Shown here in pieces: positions 1 to 11,172 of a stretch of 35,373 bases of DNA. The notes under the pieces were generated by a model. It was not told where the DNA came from. It made no database searches and worked only from the letters and a program-made list of their open reading frames with translations. The stretch is taken from positions 1-35,373 of the forward strand of contig SVSG01000022.1 of assembly GCA_015064415.1 (NCBI GenBank). Reading direction: 5' to 3'. Source of the stretch: Oscillospiraceae bacterium. GTDB lineage: Bacteria; Bacillota; Clostridia; Oscillospirales; CAG-272. Numbering within the stretch: the stretch's first letter is position 1; each line of letters opens with the position of its first letter. Made by a program: the position numbers and the translations under genes.

Positions 1-110
1 GTTGGCCTTCCCCAAGGAGGGGAAGTTGCCCTCGCTTCGCGAGCGCGTCGACACAACGCTCGGCGTTGGTCGCGGGGGACCGCGACAGCGGTGGATGAGG
101 ATGTCGGCAC
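1..110. repeat. Composite palindromic repeat with nested module
   Basis: A hairpin (CTTCCCC..GGGGAAG, about 8-25) is followed by a second part GGGACCGCGACAGCGGTGG and GATGAGGATGTCGGC up to about 109. A similar copy without the middle part ends the window (about 35318-35373). The extra block at about 26-74 resembles, in reverse orientation, a module found at five other places here. No gene is seen in 1-457; the open frames are repeat-derived. Confidence 0.75.
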
Positions 111-189
111 ACACATGCCGGGAAAGCACCTTGCCGTTCGCTTGTTTGTGGGTGTGCGCCATTCTTTGTGCATCGCGGATCGCGGCGGG

Positions 190-402
190 AGACTACTCTT
201 CCGTCATCCTTCGGATGCCACCTTCCCTCACAAGGGAAGGCAAACAATATCGTCACTTTTGGTCAATAGACGGCAATAAAATCTACTTTTGACGTTTTAA
301 ATAATAGCAAGCATTCCGTCTGTTGATAAGACTATGGCATTGGGCAGCCTTCCCTTGTGAGGGAAGGTGGCTTTTGCGTAGCAAAAGACGGAAGAGTAGT
401 CC
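190..402. repeat. MITE-like element with long inverted ends
   Basis: The left end (190-241) and the right end (348-402, inverted) share GACTACTCTTCCGTC and GCCACCTTCCCTCAC plus AAGGGAAGGC. Between these shared blocks the left end has a small hairpin CATCCTTCGGATG, while the right end has a different hairpin, CTTTTGCTACGCAAAAG. An inner inverted pair (TCAATAGACGG near 270, CCGTCTGTTGA near 317) is also found in the direct repeats at 23522 and 24817. The core is AT-rich and non-coding. No transposase is present, so mobility is an inference. Confidence 0.7.
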
Positions 403-457
403 CGGTGCAAACAAATTTACGCACCTCCGCTTCTGCCCTGCGGACGGGGCCCGGCGC

Positions 458-2593
<2,136 letters not shown>

Positions 2594-2684
2594 GGGTTTC
2601 CTCCGTGTTGGGTATTAGTATGTGTGTTTGCCCTCACATACCGTATGGTATTTACTTCCGTCGCGCGGGGCAACGGTCATAGTC

Positions 2685-4028
2685 TTATTGAAAAAAGAGA
2701 AGCAGCGTTTTGTCCGCGTGCTTCGCGGCTCCGTCGCGCAAGGGCCCGCCCGGTACGGCAAGCACCCCCGCCTCATCGCAAAGAAGCGGCATGCGTGCGC
2801 GCACCTCGGGGGGGAATTTTGCCATGGCAGGCAGCTTGCGCACCGTTTTGTGCATGCCGCCCGACAAAATGCGATCTCCCGCGCGGCGATTGCGCAAAAA
2901 GATCCTACCATTCATTATAGCAGAACAAAAATCCACCCGCATGGCGTATTTGTAAACATTCCTTGCGTCCGTATCATAATTCATGTCAGGATCGCCAAGC
3001 ACTGCCACGCCGATCCCGAAGGGCAACGGGTTTTCCCCCTCCCGCAACGGGATCTCGTAATCCCCCGTTGGCATTTCTTGTGGGGGTAGGATGCAAAGGC
3101 ATCCCCTCTCGATCTGCACGCGTGCCGCGGGGAGCGAGAGCGTCGCATGCGGCCGCGGCTCCCGCAAAAGCGCCGCGATCGCGTCGATATGCACGGCCTC
3201 GGGGGGCATGGGCAACAGACGCTGCAGCACGCGCACGAGGATCGGGCGCGGCAGGGCGGCCAGCGCCGCCGTTGCGGGGGTGTTCCCCTCCCGCCTCAGA
3301 AAATCCTCGGCAAGCGCGGCAAGATACGCCTCATCCTCGGCAAGCGAGGCGGCACAGCGCGCGGCGCGCGCGGCACCTGCGGGCCAAAGCTCGGCAAGCA
3401 CGGGCATCACCTCGGCGCGCAAGCGGTTGCGCGGACAGCAGGGCTCGCTGTTGGTGCTGTCCGTCACAAAATCAAGTGCGTTTTGTGCACAGTAGTCTAA
3501 AATTTGCTGCTTGGTCAGCTGTAAAAAGGGGCGCACCACAAAGCCGCTATTCAGCGGGCGCACGGCGGGAATGCCGCAAAGCCCCCTTGCCCCCGCACCG
3601 CGCAAAAGGTGCTGAAGCATGGTCTCCAGCTGGTCGTCGGCGTGATGGGCGGTGGCAAGCATCGGGATGTCGCGCGCGTGCAGAAAATCGGCAAGCGCCG
3701 CATAGCGCGCTTCGCGCGCGGCACTCTCCAGCCCCAGCCCCTTCTCTGCGGCAAGGGCGGGCACGTCAACGCATTGCACCTCGCACGGCACGCCAAGTGC
3801 CGCGCAAAGCTCGCGGCAAAAGGCCGCGTCGCGATCCGCCTCTTCACCGCGAATGCCGTGGTGCACGTGGATCGCATATAAGGGCCCCTTATGCCACGTG
3901 TGCAGCACGTGCAAAAGGGCCACGGAATCCGCACCGCCCGACAGCGCCACGGCAAGCGGCGCATCGGGGGCACACCCCGCCAGCACGTGCGGGGGCACAT
4001 AACCCGTAAGGGGCGTTTTCAGATTCAT
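2685..4028 (-). CDS. tilS: tRNA(Ile)-lysidine synthetase TilS
   Basis: TilS uses ATP and lysine to convert C34 of the CAU-anticodon tRNA-Ile to lysidine, so that it reads AUA. The PP-loop motif SGGADS is at residues 30-35. The N-terminal ATP-pyrophosphatase domain continues with HHGIRGEEAD and AHHADDQLET, both typical of the family. The C-terminal part (about 365-447) fits the TilS substrate-binding domain, with RAGDRI. At 447 residues the length is normal. The ATG overlaps the dnaB stop codon by 4 nt (ATGA), which suggests translational coupling. The stretch from 2594 to 2684 toward ftsH holds a short palindrome around 2637-2650 but no gene. Confidence 0.95.
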   Translation of the reverse strand: MNLKTPLTGYVPPHVLAGCAPDAPLAVALSGGADSVALLHVLHTWHKGPLYAIHVHHGIRGEEADRDAAFCRELCAALGVPCEVQCVDVPALAAEKGLGLESAAREARYAALADFLHARDIPMLATAHHADDQLETMLQHLLRGAGARGLCGIPAVRPLNSGFVVRPFLQLTKQQILDYCAQNALDFVTDSTNSEPCCPRNRLRAEVMPVLAELWPAGAARAARCAASLAEDEAYLAALAEDFLRREGNTPATAALAALPRPILVRVLQRLLPMPPEAVHIDAIAALLREPRPHATLSLPAARVQIERGCLCILPPQEMPTGDYEIPLREGENPLPFGIGVAVLGDPDMNYDTDARNVYKYAMRVDFCSAIMNGRIFLRNRRAGDRILSGGMHKTVRKLPAMAKFPPEVRARMPLLCDEAGVLAVPGGPLRDGAAKHADKTLLLFFQ

Positions 4029-5410
4029 TGCGGGGGCTCCTCGCGATGCTCGGTATCCAGCGTGAGGAACTTGGTGTACGCGCCGATCCAGCCCACCTCG
4101 ATGTTACCGGTCGAGCCGTGACGGTTCTTCTGAATGATGACCTCGGCGGTGTTGCCGCCCTGATCCTCGGGCGAGCGTCCTGCTTTATAGTACTCGTCAC
4201 GGTACAAAAACATAACCACGTCGGCGTCCTGCTCGATAGAGCCGGATTCACGCAGGTCGGACAGCTGCGGGCGCTTATCGGTACGTCCCTCGGTGCCACG
4301 CGACAGCTGGGCACAGCAAAGGATCGGGATGCGCAATTCCTTGGCCATCAGCTTGAGTCCGCGCGAGATCACGCCGACCTCCAGCGCGCGGTTATCGTAA
4401 TGCTGCTCACTTTCCATCAATCCCATGTAGTCGATGACCACGAAGCCGAGGTTTTCCACACGGCGCAGCTTGGATTTGATGCCCGTCACCGTCATACCCG
4501 AGGTATCGTCGATCAGAATATTGGCGGCGGAAAGACGCATGGCGGCGTCCGCGATCTTTTTCCAGTCCTCGGGGGTCAGCTGTCCCGAGCGCAACGCGCG
4601 GCTGTCCACCATCGCCTCGCTGGAAAGCAGACGGCTGACCAGCTGCTCGGCCGACATCTCAAGCGAGAAGATACAGACCGCTTTTTTACTGGAAATGGCC
4701 ACGTTGGTGGCGACGTTCAGGGCAAAGCTGGTCTTGCCCATACCGGGACGGGCACCAAGGATAATGAGGTCAGAGTCACCCATGCCGACAAGCACGCGGT
4801 CCACACCGGAAAAGCCGGTGGGCGTGCCCTGTGCCTCGCCGTCGCTGTCCGCCAGACGCTTCAGATTTTCCAGCACGTCGCGCAGCACGTCGCGGATGTG
4901 GCGCAGGTTGCGGCTGTCGCGGCCTTGCGCGATATCGTTGAGCTGTCCTTGCGCATAGTCCAGCACGTGAGAAACGCCCTCCTGCTCGGCATAGGTCATG
5001 TCCGAGACCTCCTGACAGACCGTGATGATCTGTCGGCGGGTGCTTTCCTCTTTTACGATGTGGGCATAGTCGGTGATGTTCACCGCGCTCGGCGTTGCCT
5101 CCAGAAGGGCGCGGATATACTCCTCCCCGCCGGATTTTTCATACACGCCCTTGTGCACCAGCGTGTCCACCAGTGTGACGAAGTCGATCTCACAGCTGGT
5201 CTCGAACAGCTCGCGCATGGCGTGGAAGATCTGCTGATGCTCGGTGACGTAAAAGTCCTCCGCGCGGATGAGCGTCAGCACCTCGGTGATCGAGGCGGGG
5301 TCGATCAGGATCGACCCGAGCAGGGCGCGCTCTGCCGTGAGCGAGGCGGGCATTTTCCGCACAAGCTCGGCATCCTCACCCTGCCAGTATTCGTTCGTAC
5401 GCTCTGCCAT
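4025..5410 (-). CDS. dnaB: Replicative DNA helicase DnaB
   Basis: This is the hexameric helicase that unwinds DNA at the replication fork and binds the primase. The 461-residue product has the N-terminal DnaB domain (about 20-125), a linker, and the RecA-like domain with Walker A GARPGMGKTS (219-228). Later parts SLEMSAEQL, VVIDYMGLM and QLSRGTEGR are typical DnaB motifs. No intein is seen. The start lies 3 nt after the rplI stop and the stop overlaps the tilS start, so it is expressed within the operon. The rplI-dnaB pair is conserved across Bacillota. Confidence 0.97.
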   Translation of the reverse strand: MAERTNEYWQGEDAELVRKMPASLTAERALLGSILIDPASITEVLTLIRAEDFYVTEHQQIFHAMRELFETSCEIDFVTLVDTLVHKGVYEKSGGEEYIRALLEATPSAVNITDYAHIVKEESTRRQIITVCQEVSDMTYAEQEGVSHVLDYAQGQLNDIAQGRDSRNLRHIRDVLRDVLENLKRLADSDGEAQGTPTGFSGVDRVLVGMGDSDLIILGARPGMGKTSFALNVATNVAISSKKAVCIFSLEMSAEQLVSRLLSSEAMVDSRALRSGQLTPEDWKKIADAAMRLSAANILIDDTSGMTVTGIKSKLRRVENLGFVVIDYMGLMESEQHYDNRALEVGVISRGLKLMAKELRIPILCCAQLSRGTEGRTDKRPQLSDLRESGSIEQDADVVMFLYRDEYYKAGRSPEDQGGNTAEVIIQKNRHGSTGNIEVGWIGAYTKFLTLDTEHREEPPQ

Positions 5411-5413
5411 GGC

Positions 5414-5860
5414 TTACTTTTCGGTGACGATCAGACGGATCTTGCCCGTCACGTCGGTGTAAAGGCGCACGTCCACCTCATAGCTGCCGTAGGCCTTGAT
5501 CGGCTCGGTCATGGTGATCTTGCGCTTGTCCACGGCGATGCCGTGCTCGGCGGCCAGCTTTTCGGCAATATCCTTGGAGGTGATGGCCCCGTAAAGGCGT
5601 CCGTCGGCGGATGCGCCCACGCGGAACACCGCCTGGAAGGTGGTCAGCTTTTCTGCGATCTCGCGGGCGTTGGCGCGCTCCACGTCGATCTTATGCTGGG
5701 CGGCCGCCTGCTTGTTCTTCAGCTCGGTCACGGCCTGGTTGTCTGCCTGCTTTGCCAGCTTGCGGGGGAAGAGATAGTTGCGGGCGTAACCGTCCGAAAC
5801 CTCTACCAGCTGGTCCTTTTTGCCCTGTCCTTTTACGTCTGTCAAGAGAATAACTTTCAT
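5414..5860 (-). CDS. rplI: 50S ribosomal protein bL9
   Basis: bL9 is a large-subunit protein bound to 23S rRNA near the L1 stalk base. The 148-residue product starts [17 protein letters not shown] and contains [16 protein letters not shown], the L9 signature region. A longer in-frame extension to 5953 is possible, but it has no family similarity. The ATG at 5860 has an AAAGGA site, so it was chosen. The C-terminal domain includes [12 protein letters not shown] and ends [12 protein letters not shown]. It sits between gdpP and dnaB, as in many Bacillota. Confidence 0.96.
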   Translation of the reverse strand: MKVILLTDVKGQGKKDQLVEVSDGYARNYLFPRKLAKQADNQAVTELKNKQAAAQHKIDVERANAREIAEKLTTFQAVFRVGASADGRLYGAITSKDIAEKLAAEHGIAVDKRKITMTEPIKAYGSYEVDVRLYTDVTGKIRLIVTEK

Positions 5861-5885
5861 GTTCTGATCCTTTCTGTCTATCGGT

Positions 5886-8069
5886 TTACTTACCGTTGTC
5901 TTTGTTTTCTTTTTCGTCGGCATCGGGGTCGGCAAAGAAGGATGCCACAGCATTCTTCAGCGCCGCAATGGCCGCCGTCAGCTGCACGTTTTCCAGTCGT
6001 GCGCCTGCAGAGTCGAAGCGGCCGCCGCCGCCCATCTTCTCCATGATCTTCTGCACGTTGATCGAACCGTCCGAGCGGCCCGAGATGTGGACCACACCGT
6101 CCACGACCACCAGCGCAAAGGAGGCGCCGACACCGCGCACGGCAAGCAGGCGGTCTGCCTCCTTGGCGGCGGCGATACGGTCGGCCGTGCCGCGCCCCGT
6201 GCCCTCGCTCCAGGTGATGCCCACGCTATCACCCTGCATCAGCACGCAGTCCGCGAAGCTGTGCTCGCACAGATAATCCTCATAGCTCTGGTTGAAGAAG
6301 GTGTTCACGCGCTCCGCGTTCGCGCCCTTGCCGTACAGATAGCGCGCCGCGTCCAGCGTACGCGTACCCGTGTTGCGGGCAAAGCGGTCGGTATCCAGCA
6401 TGATACCCGACAGCATCACGCTGGCCACCTCGTCGTTGATCAACTGGTGAATATCGTTTTCCGAGCCGGTCTCGCTTTGCTCCAGCATCTCGCTGACCAG
6501 CTCACAGGTGGAGGAGGCACTGCCGTCGATATAGTTGATGACGGGCTCGAAATCGTACTCGCCCGATTGCAGATGGTGGTCGATGATGGCGATCTTGCCC
6601 GACACCTCCTGCACGTTCTTGGCAAGGGCCGCGTCCTCTACGTTATTGAAGTTGTTGACGTCCACCACCAGAAGCAGGGTGCCGGGGCGCACCAGATCCA
6701 TGCCCTTATGCGCGGACACGAACATGTCGGCATATACGGGAGAGGAGGCCAGACGCCGCGTGGCGATGCGGAAATTGGTGTTGGAAAGGTTGGAGATGAT
6801 CTTGGTGGGCACGCCCGCGAAAAGGCCGAACTGCGCCATGCCGACGGCGGCACCGATGCAGTCGAAATCGGGGCCGGAGTGGCCCATGATCAGGACGTTG
6901 TCCGCCTCGGAAATTTTGGAAAGCAGGAAGTTGGCCACCACGCGCGACTGCACCTTGGTGCGGCGGCGGAAGGGGGGCGTGTCACCGCCGTGATAGCGGA
7001 TGCCGTCCAGACGTCGCACAGCCACCTGGTCACCGCCGCGCTGCAGCGCCATGTCCAGGGCGTTCTCCGCCTCCAGCGCGCGCTCGGCCATCGTGCCGTT
7101 GGAAAGCGCAATGCCCACCGACAGCGTGACGGGGATGCTGTACTCACCAAGTCGGATGTCACGCACGCGACCCAGCAGGTCGCGGAATTTGTTTTCCTCG
7201 CACTCTGCCAGCTTTTCCTGCGAGAAAAGCAGGATGTAACGGTCGCGTTCGTACTCGCGCAAAAAACCGTTCACGGAGGCGGCAAAGTGGATCAGAATAT
7301 CGTCCACGCGGCGGGAAATGTCACGGTAGCTGGTGCGGGTGTACTGCGTCAGCTCCTCCAGGTTGTCCACGTCGATGTAGGCAACCACGGGCATTTCGCG
7401 CTCGGTCTTTTCCTTCAGATCAAGCAGCTCGGTGGCGTCGTTGAACACGACCATGAAGTTCTGGCGGTCGTTCAGCTCGATCTCGTAGGTGCGCACCGCG
7501 TAGCGGCCGCAGTCCTGCAGCTGTACGACCTTACTGCTTTTGGTCAGGCGGAAATCCGCCTCGGGCGGGGCCTGCGTCGGCTTTTCCGCGTCCGCCTTGA
7601 TCGCGGCCATGGAAAGATGTGTGGGCGCCTTATAGCGCTCTGCCTCGCGGATCTCCTTCAGCGTCACGCCGCCGCAAAGCTCGGACACGTTGCCGTGGAA
7701 GAAGGGGTCCTTGGCGCCGATCAGGTTCTGCAGTGCCTCGTTCATCACGCGCACGCGCCCCTCACCGTCCGTGATGGCATAAGGAAGCGGAATGCTGTAC
7801 TTGAACAGATTGTGCATCTTGTCATTGAGGGTCTGGTGCATGACGCGCTCGTTGCGTCGCATGTGCTGCCTGATCAGATACAGCGCGTAAACAAGTGCCG
7901 CAAACAGGGCGTAGGCAAGCAGGAAGATCCACGACATGACCTCGGGGGCGTCGGGATAAAAGCGCTCCATCACAAGATACGCGCCGAAGAACAGCACACC
8001 AAGCAAAATGGTGACAAGAAGCGGCATGCCGTAGTCAGACCGATAAGAATGTTCGTTTCGCTTTTGCAT
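5886..8069 (-). CDS. gdpP: Cyclic-di-AMP phosphodiesterase GdpP
   Basis: GdpP hydrolyses c-di-AMP to pApA and so controls potassium and osmotic homeostasis and cell-wall stress. The 727-residue product has two membrane helices (about 14-34 and 46-67), a PAS-like region (about 85-215), a degenerate GGDEF domain (about 225-360, with GGDQ where the catalytic GGDEF would be), then DHH and DHHA1 domains. Metal-site residues visible are H397, D401 and D403 in GHSGPDFD, D470, and D497-H498-H499. The start is ATG at 8069 with AAAGGAG 8 nt upstream; a TTG seven codons earlier overlaps that site and was rejected. The C-terminal [11 protein letters not shown] fits DHHA1. Confidence 0.95.
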   Translation of the reverse strand: MQKRNEHSYRSDYGMPLLVTILLGVLFFGAYLVMERFYPDAPEVMSWIFLLAYALFAALVYALYLIRQHMRRNERVMHQTLNDKMHNLFKYSIPLPYAITDGEGRVRVMNEALQNLIGAKDPFFHGNVSELCGGVTLKEIREAERYKAPTHLSMAAIKADAEKPTQAPPEADFRLTKSSKVVQLQDCGRYAVRTYEIELNDRQNFMVVFNDATELLDLKEKTEREMPVVAYIDVDNLEELTQYTRTSYRDISRRVDDILIHFAASVNGFLREYERDRYILLFSQEKLAECEENKFRDLLGRVRDIRLGEYSIPVTLSVGIALSNGTMAERALEAENALDMALQRGGDQVAVRRLDGIRYHGGDTPPFRRRTKVQSRVVANFLLSKISEADNVLIMGHSGPDFDCIGAAVGMAQFGLFAGVPTKIISNLSNTNFRIATRRLASSPVYADMFVSAHKGMDLVRPGTLLLVVDVNNFNNVEDAALAKNVQEVSGKIAIIDHHLQSGEYDFEPVINYIDGSASSTCELVSEMLEQSETGSENDIHQLINDEVASVMLSGIMLDTDRFARNTGTRTLDAARYLYGKGANAERVNTFFNQSYEDYLCEHSFADCVLMQGDSVGITWSEGTGRGTADRIAAAKEADRLLAVRGVGASFALVVVDGVVHISGRSDGSINVQKIMEKMGGGGRFDSAGARLENVQLTAAIAALKNAVASFFADPDADEKENKDNGK

Positions 8070-8106
8070 TGTTTTTCTCCTTTGTTTCAAGAGAGTTTTG
8101 TCCTTG

Positions 8107-9285
8107 TCAGTGTTCTTTTTTCTTTCTGCGGAAGAAGAAGCCGATCAGCACGCGCACAGCGCCCACCACCGCCGCCATCGAGAAGGCGTACGTGGGATAG
8201 TTGAAGAACAGCAGCAGAAGGGCGATCAGCAGGAAAAAGGAAAGCTTGGAGGTCTTCCCTCCCGCCTCGCGACCAAGCAATGACGCAAAGCCGACAAGGA
8301 AGAGCCCCGGCTCCAGCACGATGGCGATATTTTCGCAGACCGTGCCGAACAGATCCGCCCCCGCAAACACGGAGGCAAGGTAGGCCGCAAGGAAAAGCAC
8401 GGCCGCAAAGGGAGAGATCGTCAGGGCACCGAGACGTAAGGGCACGCGTGAGATGGTCCCCATGCAAACCAGCACCCGCAAAAAGACGCGGAAGATGCCG
8501 AACGCCATTACTGCGCAGGTGGCGAAGCAAAGCCCCGGCAGGATGTTGCCGATCAGGGCCGCAAGGTTGGAAAAATCCACCTCGGAAAGACCGACGGCGG
8601 CACCCTGGGCGGCCAGCTGTGCCTCCGCATTGCGATAAAACGCGACGACGGTGCGCCGCACGATATCCGAAAACGCCACCACGGGGTTGGCCACGGGCCA
8701 GCCGATCGCGGCATACCACACAAGGAACGCCGCAATGCCGCACAGCGCCAGCACGGCGGCAAGGCGCAGGAGCGTAGGGGTCTGTGCGGTACAGCCAAGA
8801 AAGGCATGTCCAAGCACAAGGGCGAGTGCCACGGGCACAAGCACCAACAGCGCGCGCAAGGGATCAAGCAGCAGCGCGGTCATGCCGTATGCCGCCACGG
8901 GCAACAAGAGAAGCGGCAGATAGCGCGGCGCCCTGCAATGGACCAGCAAAAAGGCACCGCCAACACCGCCCATCATCACCGCCGCATAGACTGCAGGCAA
9001 CAGATAGGGGTGCGGCAGGGCGGGGATCAGCGCGGTCATGCCGTACAGAAAGACACCCGGCACGGCAACGGCCACCAGCGAGGAAAGTGCCCGCGTCAGC
9101 AGAAAATAAAACAGCGCCGCATAGATCAGATACAGCCCTGCGGCCGCCTCGATATAGGAGAACGGGATGACCGTAAGGGATAAAAAGAACAGCGCGGCCG
9201 CAGAGCCGATCTTCCCGCCGTCGGCGGGGATCAGCAGCTCGCGAAAGGCCAGGCGATCCTTTTTGGCAAGTGGGGCAAAGTGCAT
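8107..9285 (-). CDS. DUF2232 (YybS-like) polytopic membrane protein
   Basis: This 392-residue protein is mostly hydrophobic, with about eight to ten predicted membrane segments and a basic tail RRKKKEH. Its place directly upstream of gdpP and rplI matches Bacillus yybS, which encodes a DUF2232 protein of unknown function. The family call rests on synteny and topology more than on motifs. A loop around 215-245 (SDIVRRTVVAFYRNAEAQL) is soluble and resembles the family's conserved loop. It is the first gene of the operon, with AAGGAG before the ATG and a good promoter upstream. Confidence 0.75.
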   Translation of the reverse strand: MHFAPLAKKDRLAFRELLIPADGGKIGSAAALFFLSLTVIPFSYIEAAAGLYLIYAALFYFLLTRALSSLVAVAVPGVFLYGMTALIPALPHPYLLPAVYAAVMMGGVGGAFLLVHCRAPRYLPLLLLPVAAYGMTALLLDPLRALLVLVPVALALVLGHAFLGCTAQTPTLLRLAAVLALCGIAAFLVWYAAIGWPVANPVVAFSDIVRRTVVAFYRNAEAQLAAQGAAVGLSEVDFSNLAALIGNILPGLCFATCAVMAFGIFRVFLRVLVCMGTISRVPLRLGALTISPFAAVLFLAAYLASVFAGADLFGTVCENIAIVLEPGLFLVGFASLLGREAGGKTSKLSFFLLIALLLLFFNYPTYAFSMAAVVGAVRVLIGFFFRRKKKEH

Positions 9286-9339
9286 AAATAATACTCCTTA
9301 TAAGCGCAAATTACTCATTATACAATTATCTAATATAAC

Positions 9340-9368
9340 ATTATACCATTATTTTTGATGGTTGTAAA
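9340..9368 (-). promoter_or_regulatory. Sigma-A promoter of the gdpP-dnaB-ftsH operon
   Basis: On the minus strand TTTACA (9363-9368) and TATAAT (9340-9345) are separated by exactly 17 nt, about 55 nt upstream of the DUF2232 start. A second TATAAT-like hexamer lies nearer the gene but has no good -35. The surrounding DNA is AT-rich. Confidence 0.75.
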
Positions 9369-9470
9369 CCTGTTTCGTGACAGAATTGTGAAAAAACACG
9401 GAGGAAATGCCCTTTTTTTCCTTATTTTCCCGCAAAATCACAAAATTTCAAAAAAATATTGCATTTCCTA

Positions 9471-9499
9471 TTGCAATGGGGCAAAAAATATGCTATAAT
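9471..9499 (+). promoter_or_regulatory. Sigma-A promoter of the rimP-infB operon
   Basis: TTGCAA (9471-9476) and TATAAT (9494-9499) are spaced 17 nt apart, with a TG extended -10 element. The promoter diverges from the one at 9340-9368, and about 100 nt separate the two -35 boxes. Confidence 0.75.
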
Positions 9500-9520
9500 G
9501 CTATCAGCATATGATCGGGT

Positions 9521-9577
9521 GGAGCAGGCTGGCAAGTCTGCTCCCTCTTGTTTGTAGGGGCGCTTGCAAAAAGCCCC
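9521..9577 (+). promoter_or_regulatory. Structured 5' leader of rimP
   Basis: The leader has a stem GGAGCAG/CTGCTCC (9521-9544) and a second stem GGGGC/GCCCC (9557-9577) just before the AAAGGAG site of rimP. The second could control access to the ribosome site. No known riboswitch was recognised, and the role is an inference. Confidence 0.4.
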
Positions 9578-9592
9578 CCGGAAAGGAGAATT

Positions 9593-10063
9593 ATGGCAGG
9601 AAACAAAAACATCGCCGCCACCGTGCGCGAGGGGATCCTTCCCACCGCCGACGCCCTTGGCTACGTGCTCTGGGACGTGGAGTTCCTCAAGGAAGGCGCG
9701 CGCCGCATCCTGCGCGTGACCATCGACAACGAGGACGGCATCACCATCGACGACTGCGAGAAAATGCACCGCGCCATTGACCCCATTCTGGACGAGATCG
9801 ACCCCATTGACGAAGCGTATGACCTTGAGGTCAGCTCCCCCGGTATCGAGCGCGAGCTGCGCACCGACGCCCACATCGATGCCTGCATTGGTGAGCGCGT
9901 GGAGGTCCGCTTTTTCGCACCGTTTGAGGGGCAAAAGCAAATGGAGGGTATTCTCGCGGGGCGCGACGCGCAAAACGAGACCCTGCTTTTGCAACTGGCA
10001 GACGTCACCAAGGCGCTCCCCCGCAGCGCCATTTCGAAGCTGCGCACGCTCTTCGATTTCTGA
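9593..10063 (+). CDS. rimP: Ribosome maturation factor RimP
   Basis: RimP assists 30S subunit assembly. The 156-residue product has the family's N-terminal domain with GYVLWDVEFLKEGARRILRV, then TIDDCEKMHRAIDPILDEID and the conserved YDLEVSSPGIERELR, followed by the small SH3-like C-terminal domain. The ATG at 9593 has GAAAGGAG upstream; an upstream in-frame start at 9548 lies in the leader hairpin and was rejected. It is the first gene of the nusA-infB operon, as in most Bacillota. Confidence 0.95.
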   Translation: MAGNKNIAATVREGILPTADALGYVLWDVEFLKEGARRILRVTIDNEDGITIDDCEKMHRAIDPILDEIDPIDEAYDLEVSSPGIERELRTDAHIDACIGERVEVRFFAPFEGQKQMEGILAGRDAQNETLLLQLADVTKALPRSAISKLRTLFDF

Positions 10064-10114
10064 TCGTTTTTTAAGAAATATCATATAGATTTGAGTTAGG
10101 AAAGGTATTGTGCT

Positions 10115-11152
10115 ATGAGTACGAAAAACAAGGAGTCCCTTCTGAACGCGCTGGATCTTCTGGAAAAGGAAAAAGGCATCCCCAAGGCCTACATGCTGGA
10201 AAAGATCGAGGTTGCGCTCATCTCCGCCTACCATAAAGAGTACGGCGCGAACGCGCGCGTGCGCATTTTTGTGGATACGGAAAAGGATGACATCAAAATG
10301 TTCCGTCAGATGACCGTGGTGGAGGAAGTGACCGACCCCGAAAACGAAATGACCGTGGAGGAGGCCAAGACCTACAACAAGCGTTATAAGCTTGGCCAGG
10401 AGATCGAGATCAAGGTCAAGCCCGACACCTTCCGCCGTCTTTCCGCCGGCGCCGCCAAGTCCGTCATCATCCAAAGCATCCGCGAGGGATCGCGCAAGGT
10501 GATGCAGGAGGCATATGAAAATCAGCGTAACGAGATCATCACCGCCACCGTCAGCAAGGTGGACCCCCTCAACGGTAACGTGGTGCTGGAGACCGGCAAC
10601 GGTCGTGCCGTTCTGCTCAAATCCGAGCAGATCCCCGGTGAGGAGTTCTACCCCAACGATCGCGTGAAGGTCTTTGTGATGGAGGTCAACAAGGAGGCCC
10701 GCGGCCCGCTTGTTACCCTCTCCCGCTCGCACGCAGGCCTTGTGCGGCGCCTGTTTGAGCTGGAGATCCCCGAGATCACCGACGGCGTGGTCATCATCAA
10801 AAGCGTCTCTCGCGAAGCGGGCGTGCGCAGCAAGGTGGCCGTTTGCTCCCGCGACGGCGACGTGGACCCCGTGGGTGCCTGCATCGGTAACCGCGGCATG
10901 CGTATTGCCGGCATCGTCGACGAGCTGCGCGGCGAGAAGATCGACATCATCCCCTACAGCGAAAGCCCCGAGGAGTACATCGCCGCAGCGCTGGCACCCG
11001 CCAAGGTCCTTTCCGTAGAGATCACCGGCGAGCGCACCTGCCGCGTGCTGGTCGACCCCGATCAGCTCTCTCTTGCCATCGGCCGTGAGGGTCTGAACGC
11101 CCGTCTTGCGGCCCGCCTTACCGGCTTCAAGATCGACATCAAATCCGAATAA
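10115..11152 (+). CDS. nusA: Transcription termination/antitermination factor NusA
   Basis: NusA binds RNA polymerase and nascent RNA and affects pausing, termination and antitermination. The 345-residue product has the N-terminal polymerase-binding domain (1-about 130), an S1 domain (about 135-200), and two KH domains (about 230-345) with GACIGNRGMRIAGIVDEL and LSLAIGREGLNARLAARLTG. The acidic C-terminal repeats of proteobacterial NusA are absent, as is normal in Bacillota. The stop codon TAA is also the first part of the recurrent motif TAAGTGCCATAACGGTAT. Confidence 0.97.
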   Translation: MSTKNKESLLNALDLLEKEKGIPKAYMLEKIEVALISAYHKEYGANARVRIFVDTEKDDIKMFRQMTVVEEVTDPENEMTVEEAKTYNKRYKLGQEIEIKVKPDTFRRLSAGAAKSVIIQSIREGSRKVMQEAYENQRNEIITATVSKVDPLNGNVVLETGNGRAVLLKSEQIPGEEFYPNDRVKVFVMEVNKEARGPLVTLSRSHAGLVRRLFELEIPEITDGVVIIKSVSREAGVRSKVAVCSRDGDVDPVGACIGNRGMRIAGIVDELRGEKIDIIPYSESPEEYIAAALAPAKVLSVEITGERTCRVLVDPDQLSLAIGREGLNARLAARLTGFKIDIKSE

Positions 11153-11167
11153 GTGCCATAACGGTAT
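11151..11167 (+). repeat. AACGGTATGAG motif, partial copy at nusA stop
   Basis: AAGTGCCATAACGGTAT overlaps the nusA stop codon and fills most of the gap to the next gene. It matches the copy at 15433-15449 base for base and then diverges. See the finding on this motif. Confidence 0.6.
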
Positions 11168-11172
11168 CAATT

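Noticed and set aside
2637-2650. CATACCGTATG palindrome between ftsH and tilS as another copy of the AACGGTATGAG motif
   Set aside because: It shares only ACGGTATG with the motif and could be chance.
4028-8204. Long plus-strand open frames opposite dnaB, rplI and gdpP
   Set aside because: They are shadows of well-identified minus-strand genes.
9422-11170. Minus-strand open frame of 582 codons
   Set aside because: It is antisense to rimP and nusA.
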